Part shown: positions 1 to 8,247 of the stretch, in pieces | Position numbering within the stretch: the stretch's first letter is position 1 | How the letters are laid out: each line of letters begins with the position of its first letter | Assembly: GCA_963816955.1 (NCBI GenBank) | Contig: CAWFME010000004.1 | Span: forward strand, 558,001 to 622,000 | Length of the DNA: 64,000 nucleotides | Direction: 5' to 3' | DNA from: DATFQI01 sp963816955 | GTDB taxonomy: Bacteria; Actinomycetota; Thermoleophilia; Solirubrobacterales; Solirubrobacteraceae | Made by a program: the position numbers and the translations under genes | Notes under the pieces: generated by a model | Seen by the model: only the letters and a program-made list of their open reading frames with translations | Database searches by the model: none | Told to the model about the DNA's origin: nothing

Positions 1-86
1 CGCGTGAGCGCTACTCCTGGGACGGCGTCGCCCGAACGGTGATCGCCGCCGCCCAAGGCGACCTCGACGACCTCCCGGAGCCCTGA
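1..86 (+). CDS. Glycosyltransferase C-terminus (partial, 5' end outside window)
   Basis: The frame ending at the TGA at 84-86 reads RERYSWDGVARTVIAAA followed by an acidic tail. R-Y-S-W-x-x-V-A-R is the usual last helix of family-4 glycosyltransferases that transfer sugars from nucleotide donors. Only about 27 residues are visible, so family and donor cannot be fixed. The 52-bp gap to the next gene on the same strand leaves its operon status open. Confidence 0.5.
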   Translation, partial: RERYSWDGVARTVIAAAQGDLDDLPEP

Positions 87-138
87 GCCGCCCGGGCGCG
101 CGGCGCACCGCCCCCGGCTCGGTTAGGATTCCGCGCCG

Positions 139-888
139 ATGAGGAGGACACTGGTCCGGGTGGCGCTGGGCGCCTGCGCGATCGGCGCTGCGGCGCTGTC
201 CGCAGGCTGCGGCGGCGTGGCCGACCGCGGCAGCAATGTCGTCAACGGCAAGCAGCTGTTCGTGGAGAAGTGCGGGTCGTGCCACATCCTCAACCGGGCC
301 GGCACCAAGGGCGTGACGGGCCCGAACCTCGACCAGGCGTTCGCCCGCGCGCGCCAGGACGGGTTCGGCTCGACCACGTTCCAGGGCATCGTCCACCGCC
401 AGATCGAGCAGCCCGCGCGCCGCGCGCAGGTGGATCCCGCCACGAACAAGGAGCTGCCGCTGATGCCGGCCAACCTCGTCAAGGGCGAGGACGCCCGGGA
501 CGTCGCGGCCTACGTGGCCGACGCGGCGGGCAAGGGCGGCAAGGACCAGGGCGCGCTCGCGTCGGTGGGCGCCGCCGTGGCCGAGGGCACCGCGAAGGCC
601 GAGGGCGGCACGCTCGAGATCCCGGCGGACCCCGGCGGCGCGCTCGCCTACCGGTTCGCCAACGCCGAGGCGCCCGCTGGGCAGCTCGAGATCGACTCGC
701 CGAACGAGTCCTCCGTCGACCACAACATCGCCGTCGAGGGCGGAGGCGTCGACGAGGTCGGCCCGGTGGTCAAGAACGGCGGCGTCTCGACCATCAACGT
801 CAGCGTGCAGTCCGGCGAGTACACCTTCTACTGCAGCGTCACCGGCCACCGGGAGGCCGGCATGGAGGGCAAGCTCACCGTCAAGTGA
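139..888 (+). CDS. Lipoprotein with fused cytochrome c and cupredoxin domains
   Basis: A 249-aa exported electron carrier. The N-terminus is a lipoprotein signal with lipobox LSAGC (Cys24). A cytochrome c domain follows, with CGSCH at 45-49 as the covalent haem site and Met109 (LPLMP) as probable sixth ligand. From about residue 155 there is a plastocyanin-like cupredoxin domain with a full type-1 copper set: His195, Cys232, His237 and Met242. Known haem c and blue-copper domains both pass electrons to terminal oxidases, and ctaG and two cox clusters lie next door, so I infer a membrane-anchored two-centre donor to cytochrome oxidase. The two domains in one chain are unusual; which oxidase it serves is not visible. 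Confidence 0.88.
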   Translation: MRRTLVRVALGACAIGAAALSAGCGGVADRGSNVVNGKQLFVEKCGSCHILNRAGTKGVTGPNLDQAFARARQDGFGSTTFQGIVHRQIEQPARRAQVDPATNKELPLMPANLVKGEDARDVAAYVADAAGKGGKDQGALASVGAAVAEGTAKAEGGTLEIPADPGGALAYRFANAEAPAGQLEIDSPNESSVDHNIAVEGGGVDEVGPVVKNGGVSTINVSVQSGEYTFYCSVTGHREAGMEGKLTVK

Positions 889-901
889 GTCCGTCGACCG
901 T

Positions 902-923
902 CGGCCGGGGCGCGCCCCGGCCG
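902..923. terminator. Perfect GC palindrome between cytochrome gene and ctaG
   Basis: The 22 bases form a fully self-complementary GC-only hairpin just after the cytochrome-cupredoxin stop and before ctaG. There is no T tract, so this is a hairpin terminator or processing element by position only. Confidence 0.5.
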
Positions 924-939
924 GTAGCGTCCACGAGCG

Positions 940-1926
940 ATGACCGGAGGGGACCTGCTCGCCGGCCTGATCCAGGCCTCGCCGTTCTACGTGCTCGTGG
1001 CGTTCGTGGCCGTCAGAGCCCGCACGCTCGCACGCGAGGGGCGGCCGGTCCCCACGGCCCGCCTGAGCCTGATCGCCGCCGGCGTGGCCGTCGGCGTCGC
1101 GGCCGACCTGCCCCCGATCGGCACCGCGAGCGAGGAGCGGCTGTCGGTCCACATGCTCCAGCACATGCTGATCGGGGACCTGGCGGCGTTCCTGATCACG
1201 ATCGGCCTGACCGGGCCGCTGCTGCGGCCGATCCTGACCAAGCCGGGCATCAGGCGCCTGCGCTGGCTCGCGCACCCCCTGGTGGCGGTGCCGCTGTGGA
1301 TCGGCGTCTACTACGGCTGGCACGCGCCGGCGCTCTACCAGGCGGCGCTGCACTCCGACGTCGTCCACGCGACGGAGCACGCGACGATGTTCGCGGCCGG
1401 CCTGGCGCTGTGGATGGGCCTGCTCGGCCCGCTGCCCAAGCCCGCGTGGTTCGGCAACGCCGCCGGGCTCGCCTACGTGATCGTCGTGCGCTTCGCCGGC
1501 ACCGTGATCGCCAACGTCTTCCTCTGGTCGAGCTCGCCGTTCTATCCCGACTACGAGGATCTGGCCCGGACGCGCGGGATCGACGCCGCCGCGGACCAGA
1601 GCCTGGCCGGCGCGATCTGGATGGTCGAGGGCTCCGTCGTGACGATCTGCGTGCTCGGCTGGCTGTTCACCCGCTGGATGAGCCAGGGCGCCGAGGCGCA
1701 GGAGCTCGTCGAGCACGCCAGGGCCCGCGGCGTCGAGCTCGACCCTGCACGGGCGCGCCGGGCCGTCGCGGCGGGCGCGGGCGCCCGCCTGCGGGCCCGC
1801 CTGGACTCAGAAGGCGGCGCGGCCGAGCAGGACGAGCCCGGCGATGACGGCGGCGACCACGAGCACGTAGAGCAGGAAGCGGAACGCCTCCCCCTCCGAG
1901 CGCAGCGGGTTGATCACAGGATGTAG
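940..1926 (+). CDS. ctaG: Cytochrome c oxidase assembly factor CtaG (caa3 type)
   Basis: A 328-aa multi-spanning membrane protein of the caa3_CtaG family, needed in Bacillus-type systems to build active caa3 oxidase. Family marks include the HMLQHMLIGDL motif near residue 70, GWHAPALYQ near 128 and HATEHATMF near 145, with about seven hydrophobic segments. It lies head-on to the ctaE end of the A2-type oxidase operon. Its last ~40 residues are charged, low-complexity and antisense to the small peptide gene at 1807-1917, so the two genes overlap by about 110 bp at their 3' ends. The functional protein probably ends near residue 290. Confidence 0.9.
   Translation: MTGGDLLAGLIQASPFYVLVAFVAVRARTLAREGRPVPTARLSLIAAGVAVGVAADLPPIGTASEERLSVHMLQHMLIGDLAAFLITIGLTGPLLRPILTKPGIRRLRWLAHPLVAVPLWIGVYYGWHAPALYQAALHSDVVHATEHATMFAAGLALWMGLLGPLPKPAWFGNAAGLAYVIVVRFAGTVIANVFLWSSSPFYPDYEDLARTRGIDAAADQSLAGAIWMVEGSVVTICVLGWLFTRWMSQGAEAQELVEHARARGVELDPARARRAVAAGAGARLRARLDSEGGAAEQDEPGDDGGDHEHVEQEAERLPLRAQRVDHRM
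1807..1917 (-). CDS. 36-aa single-span membrane peptide at the end of the oxidase operon
   Basis: A GTG at 1917 overlaps the ctaE stop by four bases (GTGA), the usual sign of translational coupling. The product is VINPLRSEGEAF, then a 20-residue hydrophobic segment, then GRAAF. It has the size and shape of small accessory subunits of haem-copper oxidases, but I recognise no named family. It is antisense to the 3' end of ctaG. A second 36-aa peptide occurs in the other oxidase cluster at 10917-11027. Confidence 0.6.
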   Translation of the reverse strand: MINPLRSEGEAFRFLLYVLVVAAVIAGLVLLGRAAF

Positions 1927-2552
1927 ACGCTCAGGTACACGATCACCCACATCACGTCGACGAAGTGCCAGTAGATGCCCGGCACCTCGACGCCCCGGTG
2001 CTCCGCGGCCGTGAAGTGCCCGCGGAACGCCCGGATGGTGGTGAACAGCAGCAGCGTCAGGCCGATGAAGACGTGCGCGCCGTGCAGGCCCGTGAGCCCG
2101 TAGAAGATCGTGCCCTGCGCGTGGTCCTGCGGCGCGAAGCCGATGTGGACGTACTCGTTGACCTGGATGAACAGGAACGTCGCGCCGAGCAGGAACGTCG
2201 TCGTGATGCCGGCCTGCAGCGCGAAGCGGTTCTCGTGCTTGGCGCCCTCGAGCGCCCAGTGCATCGTCACCGAGGAGGAGACGAGGATGCACGTGTTGAC
2301 GAACGCGATGAGCTTCGGCAGCTCGGTGCCCGTCGCCGGCCAGTCGGCGCCACCCACGACCCTGATGAAGAAGTAGGCCGTGAAGAAGGCCCCGAAGACC
2401 ATGATCTCGGAGATGATGAAAAGCAGCATCCCGAGCAGCTGCGGCTCCACGCGCGAGGAGCGGTTGGCCTCCGGCGGCCCGTGGTGGTGCTCCTCGTGGG
2501 CGACGCCGCCGCTGGCGGCGTGCGCTCCCGGCCGGATCGAGGCGGCCTCCAC
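1914..2552 (-). CDS. ctaE: Cytochrome c oxidase subunit III
   Basis: A 212-aa integral membrane subunit III of an aa3-type oxidase. It has a His-rich soluble N-terminus (EEHHHGPPEANR), then five hydrophobic segments. Family motifs are EPQLLGMLLFIISEIMVFG, TMHWALEG, GLTGLHGAHVFIG and the closing GIYWHFVDVMWVIVYLSVYIL region. Length suits the short five-helix actinobacterial form. It is the last major gene of the A2-type operon and the only subunit III in the window, so it may serve both catalytic subunit I proteins. Confidence 0.95.
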   Translation of the reverse strand: MEAASIRPGAHAASGGVAHEEHHHGPPEANRSSRVEPQLLGMLLFIISEIMVFGAFFTAYFFIRVVGGADWPATGTELPKLIAFVNTCILVSSSVTMHWALEGAKHENRFALQAGITTTFLLGATFLFIQVNEYVHIGFAPQDHAQGTIFYGLTGLHGAHVFIGLTLLLFTTIRAFRGHFTAAEHRGVEVPGIYWHFVDVMWVIVYLSVYIL

Positions 2553-2715
2553 TAGTGGTCCCTCCCGCGAGTCCTGATGTCCTCGCGACGACCGCCGATC
2601 GCCGCCTGGCTGCGTCCTCGACCCTTGAAATCCCGGAGGGATTCCTGCGGGCCTGCGTCCTTGCCAGCCGCCGCCGGCGGCCGTTCGAGAACACCACGAC
2701 TCTCGGGAGGAACCA

Positions 2716-3555
2716 CTAGGCCTCCGCCCCGGCGGGCTGGGAGTCGGTGGAGGACTCGATGTGCTCGACCGGCTTGTTGGTCGCGCCCTCGATGCGCTCG
2801 ACGAGCTTGTCGGCCATCCACTGCGAGCTGCCGGCGGGCAGCGTGGAGACCACGATCTCGGAGATGTGGAAGTACTGGGCCGCGTTCATCGCCGCGGTGT
2901 AGGGGTCCGGGTCGCCGATCATCCCGGCGGCCACGACCCCGGCGGAGCGCAGCGAGTCCAGCAGCCGCCTGAGGCGCTCGCGCGCCTCCGCCACCGCGTC
3001 GCCGCGGGTCGAGGGCTGCGGGATGACGACGATGAACCGGTGCGGGCTCTCCTCGGCGAGCGCCTCGAGTCGCTTGGTCAGCTCGGGGCTGGCGACGGTC
3101 TGGTTGGCGAGCACGAGCGTGACGTCGAACGGCAGTCCCTCGGCCACCAGGTCGACCACGACGTGCTCGACGGGCAGCCCCGTCTCCTCGCTCAGGCGCT
3201 CGGGCAGGTCGCGCCGCAGCCAGCCGGAGGACTCGGAGGGGAGGGTGGAGATGATGATCTCGTCGATGCCCTGGGCCGCCACCGCGTCCTTGACCGCGTT
3301 CATCGGGTCGCCGTCGCCGACCTCGCCGGTGCCGGCGATCCCCTCGCCGGACATGAACTCCAGCGCGAGATCGACGCGCACCTGGGCGCTGTCGTGCACC
3401 ACGTCGTCGTAGATCACGTTCCCGTGGCGCGGGCGGGTCTGCGGCACCACGACGTGGAAGCGCACGTCGTCGCCGCGGGCCGCGCGCTCGCGCACGGCGT
3501 CGAGCAGCTTGGCGCCGCCGATGGTCTCGTTCGCCAGCACGAGCACGTTCGGCAT
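2716..3555 (-). CDS. Tandem universal-stress-protein-like (UspA) protein within the oxidase operon
   Basis: A 279-aa soluble protein made of two similar ~135-aa alpha/beta domains. Each opens with a hydrophobic strand carrying an LVLAN(E/Q)T motif (residues 4-10 and about 147-153) and ends near (I/V)(I/V)STLPxxSSxW (about 99 and 240). This repeat resembles UspA-fold nucleotide-binding proteins, but the ATP loop GxxGxx(9)GS is not clear. It starts three bases after the ctaD2 stop and precedes ctaE by 163 bp, so it is cotranscribed with the oxidase. Its role is unknown; energy-status sensing is a guess from fold and position. Confidence 0.7.
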   Translation of the reverse strand: MPNVLVLANETIGGAKLLDAVRERAARGDDVRFHVVVPQTRPRHGNVIYDDVVHDSAQVRVDLALEFMSGEGIAGTGEVGDGDPMNAVKDAVAAQGIDEIIISTLPSESSGWLRRDLPERLSEETGLPVEHVVVDLVAEGLPFDVTLVLANQTVASPELTKRLEALAEESPHRFIVVIPQPSTRGDAVAEARERLRRLLDSLRSAGVVAAGMIGDPDPYTAAMNAAQYFHISEIVVSTLPAGSSQWMADKLVERIEGATNKPVEHIESSTDSQPAGAEA

Positions 3556-3558
3556 CGC

Positions 3559-5494
3559 CTAGGCCTCCTCTTCGCGTTCGGGGCTGGTGGCTCCCGCGGG
3601 CTGCTTGGGTCTGGCCTCCGCGGGCGACTCGAAGATGCCGTGGACCGCGCCGGGGACGCCGTACTCGTACGGCCCGCCGACGACGGTCGGGACCTTGTCG
3701 AAGTTGAAGATCGGCGGCGGCGAGGACACCTGCCACTCGAGCGTCAGCGCGCGCCACGGGTTGGCGGGTGCGCGCGGCCCGCGAGCGCCAGCTCGAGACC
3801 ATGTTGTAGACGAAGATCAGCGTCGACAGCCCGAGCACGAACGAGGACAGCGAGATGAACAGGTTCCAGCTCGCGAACTGCTCCGGGTAGTCGGCGACGC
3901 GCCGCGGCATCCCCTCGACGCCGATCAGGTGCATCGGCGCGAACGTCGCGTTGAAGGACACGAACGTCAGCCAGAAGTGCATCTTGCCGAGCCGCTCGTC
4001 GAACATCCGGCCCGTCATCTTCGGGAACCAGTAGTAGACGCCCGCGTAGATCGTGAACAGCGAGCCGCCGAAGAGCACGTAGTGGATGTGGGCGACGATG
4101 AAGTAGGTGTCCGAGACGTGGATCGTCAGCGGCACCATCGCGAGCATCACGCCCGAGATGCCGCCGAGCGTGAACATCGTCAGGAAGCCGAGCGCCCACA
4201 GCATCGGCGTGTCCACCCGCAGCACGCCGCGCCACAGCGTGGCCAGCCAGGAGAAGATCTTGATCCCGGTCGGGACGGCGATGATCGCCGTCGTGACCAT
4301 CATCGGGACCCGGATCCAGGTCTGCATGCCCGAGACGAACATGTGGTGCGCCCACACCGTGAACCCGAGCAGCACGATCGCCAGCAGCGAGAAGGCCATC
4401 ATCCGGTAGCCGAAGATCGGCTTGCGGGCCTTCACCGACAGGACCTCGGAGATGATCCCGAAGCCCGGCAGCATCATGATGTAGACCGCCGGGTGCGAGT
4501 AGAACCAGAAGACGTGCTGGTACATCAGCACGTCACCGTCCTTGGCCGGCCCGAAGAAGTTGAAGCCGAGCGCGTAGTCCAGCAGGACGAAGAACTGCGA
4601 CGCCGCGATGAACGGGGTGGCGATCACGACCAGCAGCGAGGTCGAGAAGTTCGCCCACACCAGCAGCGGCATGCGCCAGAACGACATGCCGGGCGCGCGC
4701 ATCGTGATGATCGTCACGAGGAAGTTCAGCGCCGTGGCGATCGAGGACGCACCCGCGAACTGCACGCCGATCGTGAAGAACATCTGGCCGATCGGCACGT
4801 CGGTCGACAGCGGCGCGTAGGCCGTCCAGCCCGTGGCGAACGAGCCGCCCGGCGCGAAGAACGACGCCGTCATCATCACGCCGGCGATCGGCAGCATCCA
4901 GAACGACAGCGCGTTCAGGCGCGGGAAGGCCATGTCCGGCGCGCCGATCATCAGCGGCAGGACGAAGTTCGCCAGCCCGGCGAAGACCGGGATGATGAAC
5001 AGGAAGATCATCAGCGACGCGTGGACGCTGAAGAGGCCGTTGTAGGCGTTCGCGTCCACGAACTGCTGCCCCGGCGTCGCGAGCTCGGCACGCACCATCA
5101 TCGCCAGCAGGCCGCCGACGAGCATGAAGAAGAACGACGTGACGACGTACTGGACGCCGATCACCTTGTGGTCGGTGTTGACCTTGAAGTAGTCGCGCCA
5201 GGAGTGCGCGCCGTGGCCCGAGTGGTCCTCAGGCCGCGTCGGGCGGCCGGCCGCCCAGTAGAACCAGTAGTCGAAGGCCCCGAGGCCGACGAGGAAGAAC
5301 AGCGGCGCGGCGATCAGCGAGACGAGCAGGATCGCGTTCTGCGCCTTGCCCGTCAGCAGGTCGCCGCCGTCGAACGTCGAGAGCCCGTAGAGCTCGCGCA
5401 CGACGATCACGAGGGCGGCCGAGAACAGCACCCCCAGCAGCAGGAACGCGCCCGCTCGAGTGAATCCCGGTGCACGCAGTCTGGTTGCCATCAA
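3559..5494 (-). CDS. ctaD: Cytochrome c oxidase subunit I, A2 type (frameshift near 3780)
   Basis: Catalytic subunit of a second haem-copper oxidase, about 644 aa once one extra base near 3780 is removed. Before the shift the protein reads to YNMVSSWRS; afterwards APANPWRALTLEWQ and SPPPIFNFDKVP, the normal subunit-I tail, continue in the next frame to a TAG at 3559. There are about fourteen membrane spans, two of them an N-terminal extension before the VNTDHKVIGVQY start of the core. The proton-channel signature is YSHPAVYIMMLPGFG, the Tyr-Ser form of A2 oxidases without the A1 glutamate. CuB/haem ligands WAHHMF and HIHYVLFGG are present. It lies between ctaC2 and the Usp gene. Confidence 0.9.
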
Positions 5495-5501
5495 CGTCCC
5501 T

Positions 5502-6263
5502 TCACTTCGCCTTCGCGCGCTGGTCGGTCAGCCAGGACTCGAACTCCGCCTGGGGCATGACGTGCGCCGTCTGGCGCATCGCCGAGTGGCCGAGCCCGCA
5601 CAGCTCCGCGCATACCACGGGATAGTCCCCGACCCGCGTGGTCTCGATGCTGTACGTGGTCGTGATGCCCGGCACCGCGTCGATCTTCTCGCGGAAGGCG
5701 GGCACGAAGAAGTCGTGGAGCACGTCCTTGGACTGGACGTTGAACTTCACCTCGGTGTCGACGGGGAGGAAGAGCTCGTTCGTCATGACCTCCTTGCCTC
5801 CGCTCTCGCCGGGGTAGTGGAAGGTCCAGGTGAACTGCTCCCCGACGACGCGCACCTCCATCGTGGCGTTCGCGGCCGCCTTCTCGATGTCGTCCAGGAC
5901 GACGTAGGCGTAGGTGCACAGGCCGACGAGCAGGATCGCCGGGACCGCGGTCCAGATGATCTCCAGGCGCGTGTTGCCGTGGATCGGCGGGCCGTCCTGC
6001 AGCTCCTCGCCGGGCTTCATGCGGAACTGCCAGACGCAGTAGAGCACGATCGTCTGGACGAGCACGAACACCGGCACGGAGGCGATGATCAGGACGTCCC
6101 ACAGGGTGTCGATGTCCTTGGCCTCGCCCGACGCGGCCACGGGGAACCAGTCGATCAGCAGGCCGAGCGCGATGCCCAGCGCGGATGCGATCGCGCCGAT
6201 GGCGATCATGGGGACCACCGGGGCGCGCCGGTCGCGTATCCCGACCGTCGGCTCGGCAGCCAT
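5502..6263 (-). CDS. ctaC: Cytochrome c oxidase subunit II (CuA), partner of the A2-type subunit I
   Basis: A 253-aa membrane-anchored subunit that takes electrons from cytochrome c at its dinuclear CuA site. There are two N-terminal membrane spans (about 20-40 and 56-78), a further hydrophobic stretch near 103-122, then the cupredoxin domain. CuA ligands are His183 (LHDFF), Cys218, Glu220, Cys222, His226 and Met229 in CAELCGLGHSAM. The IHGNTRLEIIWT motif precedes the soluble domain. It ends 7 bp before ctaD2 and starts the A2-type operon. It lacks the signal peptide of the other ctaC at 13662-14555. Confidence 0.94.
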   Translation of the reverse strand: MAAEPTVGIRDRRAPVVPMIAIGAIASALGIALGLLIDWFPVAASGEAKDIDTLWDVLIIASVPVFVLVQTIVLYCVWQFRMKPGEELQDGPPIHGNTRLEIIWTAVPAILLVGLCTYAYVVLDDIEKAAANATMEVRVVGEQFTWTFHYPGESGGKEVMTNELFLPVDTEVKFNVQSKDVLHDFFVPAFREKIDAVPGITTTYSIETTRVGDYPVVCAELCGLGHSAMRQTAHVMPQAEFESWLTDQRAKAK

Positions 6264-6315
6264 CAGCTCCTCTCCACAGGACCCATGGGGTCGGCATCCT
6301 ATGGGTTCGCAGCGA

Positions 6316-6341
6316 CGGACGGCTCGCCGAGCGGCCGTCCG
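6316..6341 (-). terminator. Hairpin downstream of the AraC-type gene
   Basis: Eight-base arms (6316-6323 and 6334-6341) pair across a 10-base loop between the AraC-type stop and the ctaC2 start. It would separate the rsb/AraC transcript from the oxidase operon. There is no U tract, so termination is inferred. Confidence 0.4.
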
Positions 6342-6354
6342 GCGGGACGGGCGG

Positions 6355-6822
6355 CTAGGCGGCCCGGGCGGGCTCGGCGCTCAGCGGGCGCGCGAAGCGG
6401 CCGTTGGAGCGCCCGGCGTCGGCGCGGTAGTCCGACGGGGCGACGCCGAGATGGCGCCGGAAGGCCTTGGCGAACTGCGCGGGCTGGCGGTAGCCGACGC
6501 GATGGGCGACCTCGCGCACGGTCAGGCCGCGGCCGGCCAGCAGCTCGGCGGCCTTCTCCATCCGCACCCGGGTCAGGTGGTCGCGGAAGGTGGTCTCGCC
6601 GATCTCGGCGTAGGCGCGCTGCAGCTGGCGGCGCGAGGACGCGACCCGGCGCGCGATCTCGTCGAGCGAGAGGTCGCTGCCGTACTCCTGGTCGACGATG
6701 TCCGTGGCCTCCTCGAAGAGGCTGGTACGCAGTCGGATCGTTGTCGGTCTCTGGGTTGGCACGTTGGTTCCTACGCGCCGGAATCCCCAGGAGGATGACC
6801 TTGCAGGCCGTTGCGCGTGCAA
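6355..6822 (-). CDS. AraC-family helix-turn-helix regulator
   Basis: A 155-aa protein that is essentially one AraC/XylS DNA-binding domain. Two helix-turn-helix motifs are visible: LSLDEIARRVASSRRQLQR (about 51-69) and LTVREVAHRVGYRQPAQFAK (about 99-118), followed by the family's FRRHLGVAPSDYR. No ligand-binding domain is present. The first ~27 residues look non-native, so the real start may be a GTG near VPTQRPTTIR. It lies at the end of the rsb cluster and just upstream of the A2 oxidase operon, making it a candidate regulator of either; no operator is evident. Confidence 0.85.
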   Translation of the reverse strand: MHAQRPARSSSWGFRRVGTNVPTQRPTTIRLRTSLFEEATDIVDQEYGSDLSLDEIARRVASSRRQLQRAYAEIGETTFRDHLTRVRMEKAAELLAGRGLTVREVAHRVGYRQPAQFAKAFRRHLGVAPSDYRADAGRSNGRFARPLSAEPARAA

Positions 6823-6846
6823 ACTGGCGCGTGAACGCTCGGCCGG

Positions 6847-7476
6847 TCATGGTCCTACATAGCGCACCACCGCCGCAAGGGCGTCGTCGGTGTCGCGCAC
6901 GTGGCGCTCCAGGATGCGCTCCGCGAGCCGCTGCGCCGGCAGCCCCGGGGTCAGCGAGTTGGAGTAGTCCGCGTCGATCCCGTCCGTGGCGAACGCGACG
7001 GCGTCCCCCGTGTGCAGGTCCAGGTGCGAGGGGCGCACGACGGGCAGGTTGTAGCCGACCACGCCGCCGAGCACGAGCGCGGAGTCGTGGCGGTCGCCGT
7101 AGACCGCGGCCCCGCGCACGAGCCGCGCCTCGACGTTGCCCACCCCGACCCACGTGAGCTCGCGATCCTGGAGGTCGAACCAGGCGGCCGTCAGCACGAC
7201 GCCGCGGCTGCGGCGCAGCGCCTCGTGGCAGCGCGCGATCAGCTCGCCCGGCGGGGCCGAGGCCTGCTCGCGGATGACCCGCTCGGCGATCGCCGAGGCG
7301 GCGTGGGCGTCGTCGCCGTGCCCGAGGCCGTCGATCACGACCGCCAGGCCGCCCCGGTCGTAGGGGGCGAACACCGCCAGGTCGCCAGAGCGCTCCTCGC
7401 CCTCGATCGCGACCCCCGCGACGCCGAGCTCGAGCTCCCGCGGCCAGCCTTCGGGCTCTAGCGCGCCCTCGACCAC
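6847..7476 (-). CDS. rsbX: RsbX-like PP2C/SpoIIE-type phosphatase
   Basis: A 209-aa single-domain serine phosphatase. It has the PP2C metal motifs VVIDGLGHGDDA (about 47-58) and FATDGID (about 161-167), and no sensory domain. In the Bacillus model, RsbX dephosphorylates stressosome proteins RsbS and RsbR to reset the signal. It overlaps the end of rsbT, so it is translated with the cluster. The annotated GTG start lies inside rsbT; the conserved part begins near LELGVAGVAIEGEE. Confidence 0.82.
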   Translation of the reverse strand: MVEGALEPEGWPRELELGVAGVAIEGEERSGDLAVFAPYDRGGLAVVIDGLGHGDDAHAASAIAERVIREQASAPPGELIARCHEALRRSRGVVLTAAWFDLQDRELTWVGVGNVEARLVRGAAVYGDRHDSALVLGGVVGYNLPVVRPSHLDLHTGDAVAFATDGIDADYSNSLTPGLPAQRLAERILERHVRDTDDALAAVVRYVGP

Positions 7477-7880
7477 TTGACGAGGGTGACCGTGGTGCCC
7501 ACGCTGGGGCCGGTCTCGATGTCGAACTCGTCGACGAGTCGCCGCGCGCCCGGCAGGCCGAGCCCGAGCCCGCCGCCGGAGGTGTAGCCGTCCTGCATCG
7601 CGAGGTCGAGGTTCGCGATCCCGGGCCCCCGGTCGCGGGCCACGACGCGGATGCCCTCGCGGGTGGGCGGGCCCGCGTCGCGCACGATCGAGAGCAGCAC
7701 CTCGCCGCGCGTGGCGTAGGTGGTGATGTTGCGCGCCACCTCGGAGATCGCGGTCGCCAGCAGCGTCTGGTCGGTGCTGGTGAGGTCGAGCATCGCCGCC
7801 AGCTCGCGCGCCCGCTGGCGCGCGGTGACGACGTCGTTGTCGCTCTCGATCGCGATCCGTTCCTCGGTATCAGGAGGCAC
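7458..7880 (-). CDS. rsbT: RsbT-like serine kinase (switch kinase of the stressosome)
   Basis: A 140-aa GHKL-type kinase. N box: ISEVARNITTYA. G1: VARDRGPGI. G2: GGGLGLGLPGARRLVDEF. I place the start at the GTG at 7880, which overlaps the rsbS stop and gives VPPDTEERIAIE; an upstream start would add a basic, unnatural tail. By the Bacillus model, RsbT is held by RsbR/RsbS, phosphorylates them under stress, is released, and activates the phosphatase RsbU. That phosphatase is encoded in this cluster at 9146-10642. Confidence 0.9.
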   Translation of the reverse strand: MPPDTEERIAIESDNDVVTARQRARELAAMLDLTSTDQTLLATAISEVARNITTYATRGEVLLSIVRDAGPPTREGIRVVARDRGPGIANLDLAMQDGYTSGGGLGLGLPGARRLVDEFDIETGPSVGTTVTLVKWSRAR

Positions 7881-8241
7881 CGTCGGCCGGCCCCTCCTGC
7901 GTCTGGAGCAGCGCGAGGCCCTCTTCGAGGTCAAGTGCCGTCTGGACGTCCTCGAAGTTCATCCCCAGCTGCACCATCGCGAACGCGACCTCGGGCTGGA
8001 TGCCGACGATCACGGTCTCGGCGCCGCGCAGCCGGGTCATCATCGCGATCCCCCGCAGCGAGCGCGACACGAAGGAGTCCATCACGTCGAGCGCCGTGAC
8101 GTCGACGATGATCCCGCGCGAGCGGTGGCGCGTGACCTGCGCCATCACGTCGTCGCGCAGCTGCAGGACGTCGGTGTCCGTGAGCGCCGCCTGGATCGAG
8201 GCGATCAGGAACGGGCCCTGCTTGAGGATCGGGACGGCCAC
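7870..8241 (-). CDS. rsbS: RsbS-like STAS anti-sigma-antagonist (stressosome core)
   Basis: A 123-aa single STAS domain. The motif LDVMDSFVSRSL (about 51-62) carries the phosphorylatable serine of RsbS proteins, and RGAETVIVGIQPEVAFAMVQLG follows as the second conserved strand-helix. In known stressosomes RsbS co-assembles with RsbR and binds RsbT. It starts 7 bp after rsbR and overlaps rsbT. Confidence 0.92.
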   Translation of the reverse strand: MAVPILKQGPFLIASIQAALTDTDVLQLRDDVMAQVTRHRSRGIIVDVTALDVMDSFVSRSLRGIAMMTRLRGAETVIVGIQPEVAFAMVQLGMNFEDVQTALDLEEGLALLQTQEGPADGAS

Positions 8242-8247
8242 TGGCCG

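Noticed and set aside
2552..3780. Continuation of the ctaD2 frame as a 980-aa open reading frame
   Set aside because: After 3780 the sequence is Arg-rich and antisense-like, while the real subunit-I tail and the Usp gene lie in other frames. It is an artefact of the frameshift.
4020..4040. BlaI-like GTAGTA sequence
   Set aside because: It lies inside ctaD2 and encodes Tyr-Tyr; no palindromic partner. The same holds for similar sites at about 13200 and 19235.
3587..5560. Long plus-strand open frame opposite ctaD2
   Set aside because: His/Arg/Glu-rich shadow of a membrane protein gene on the other strand, common at this GC content.
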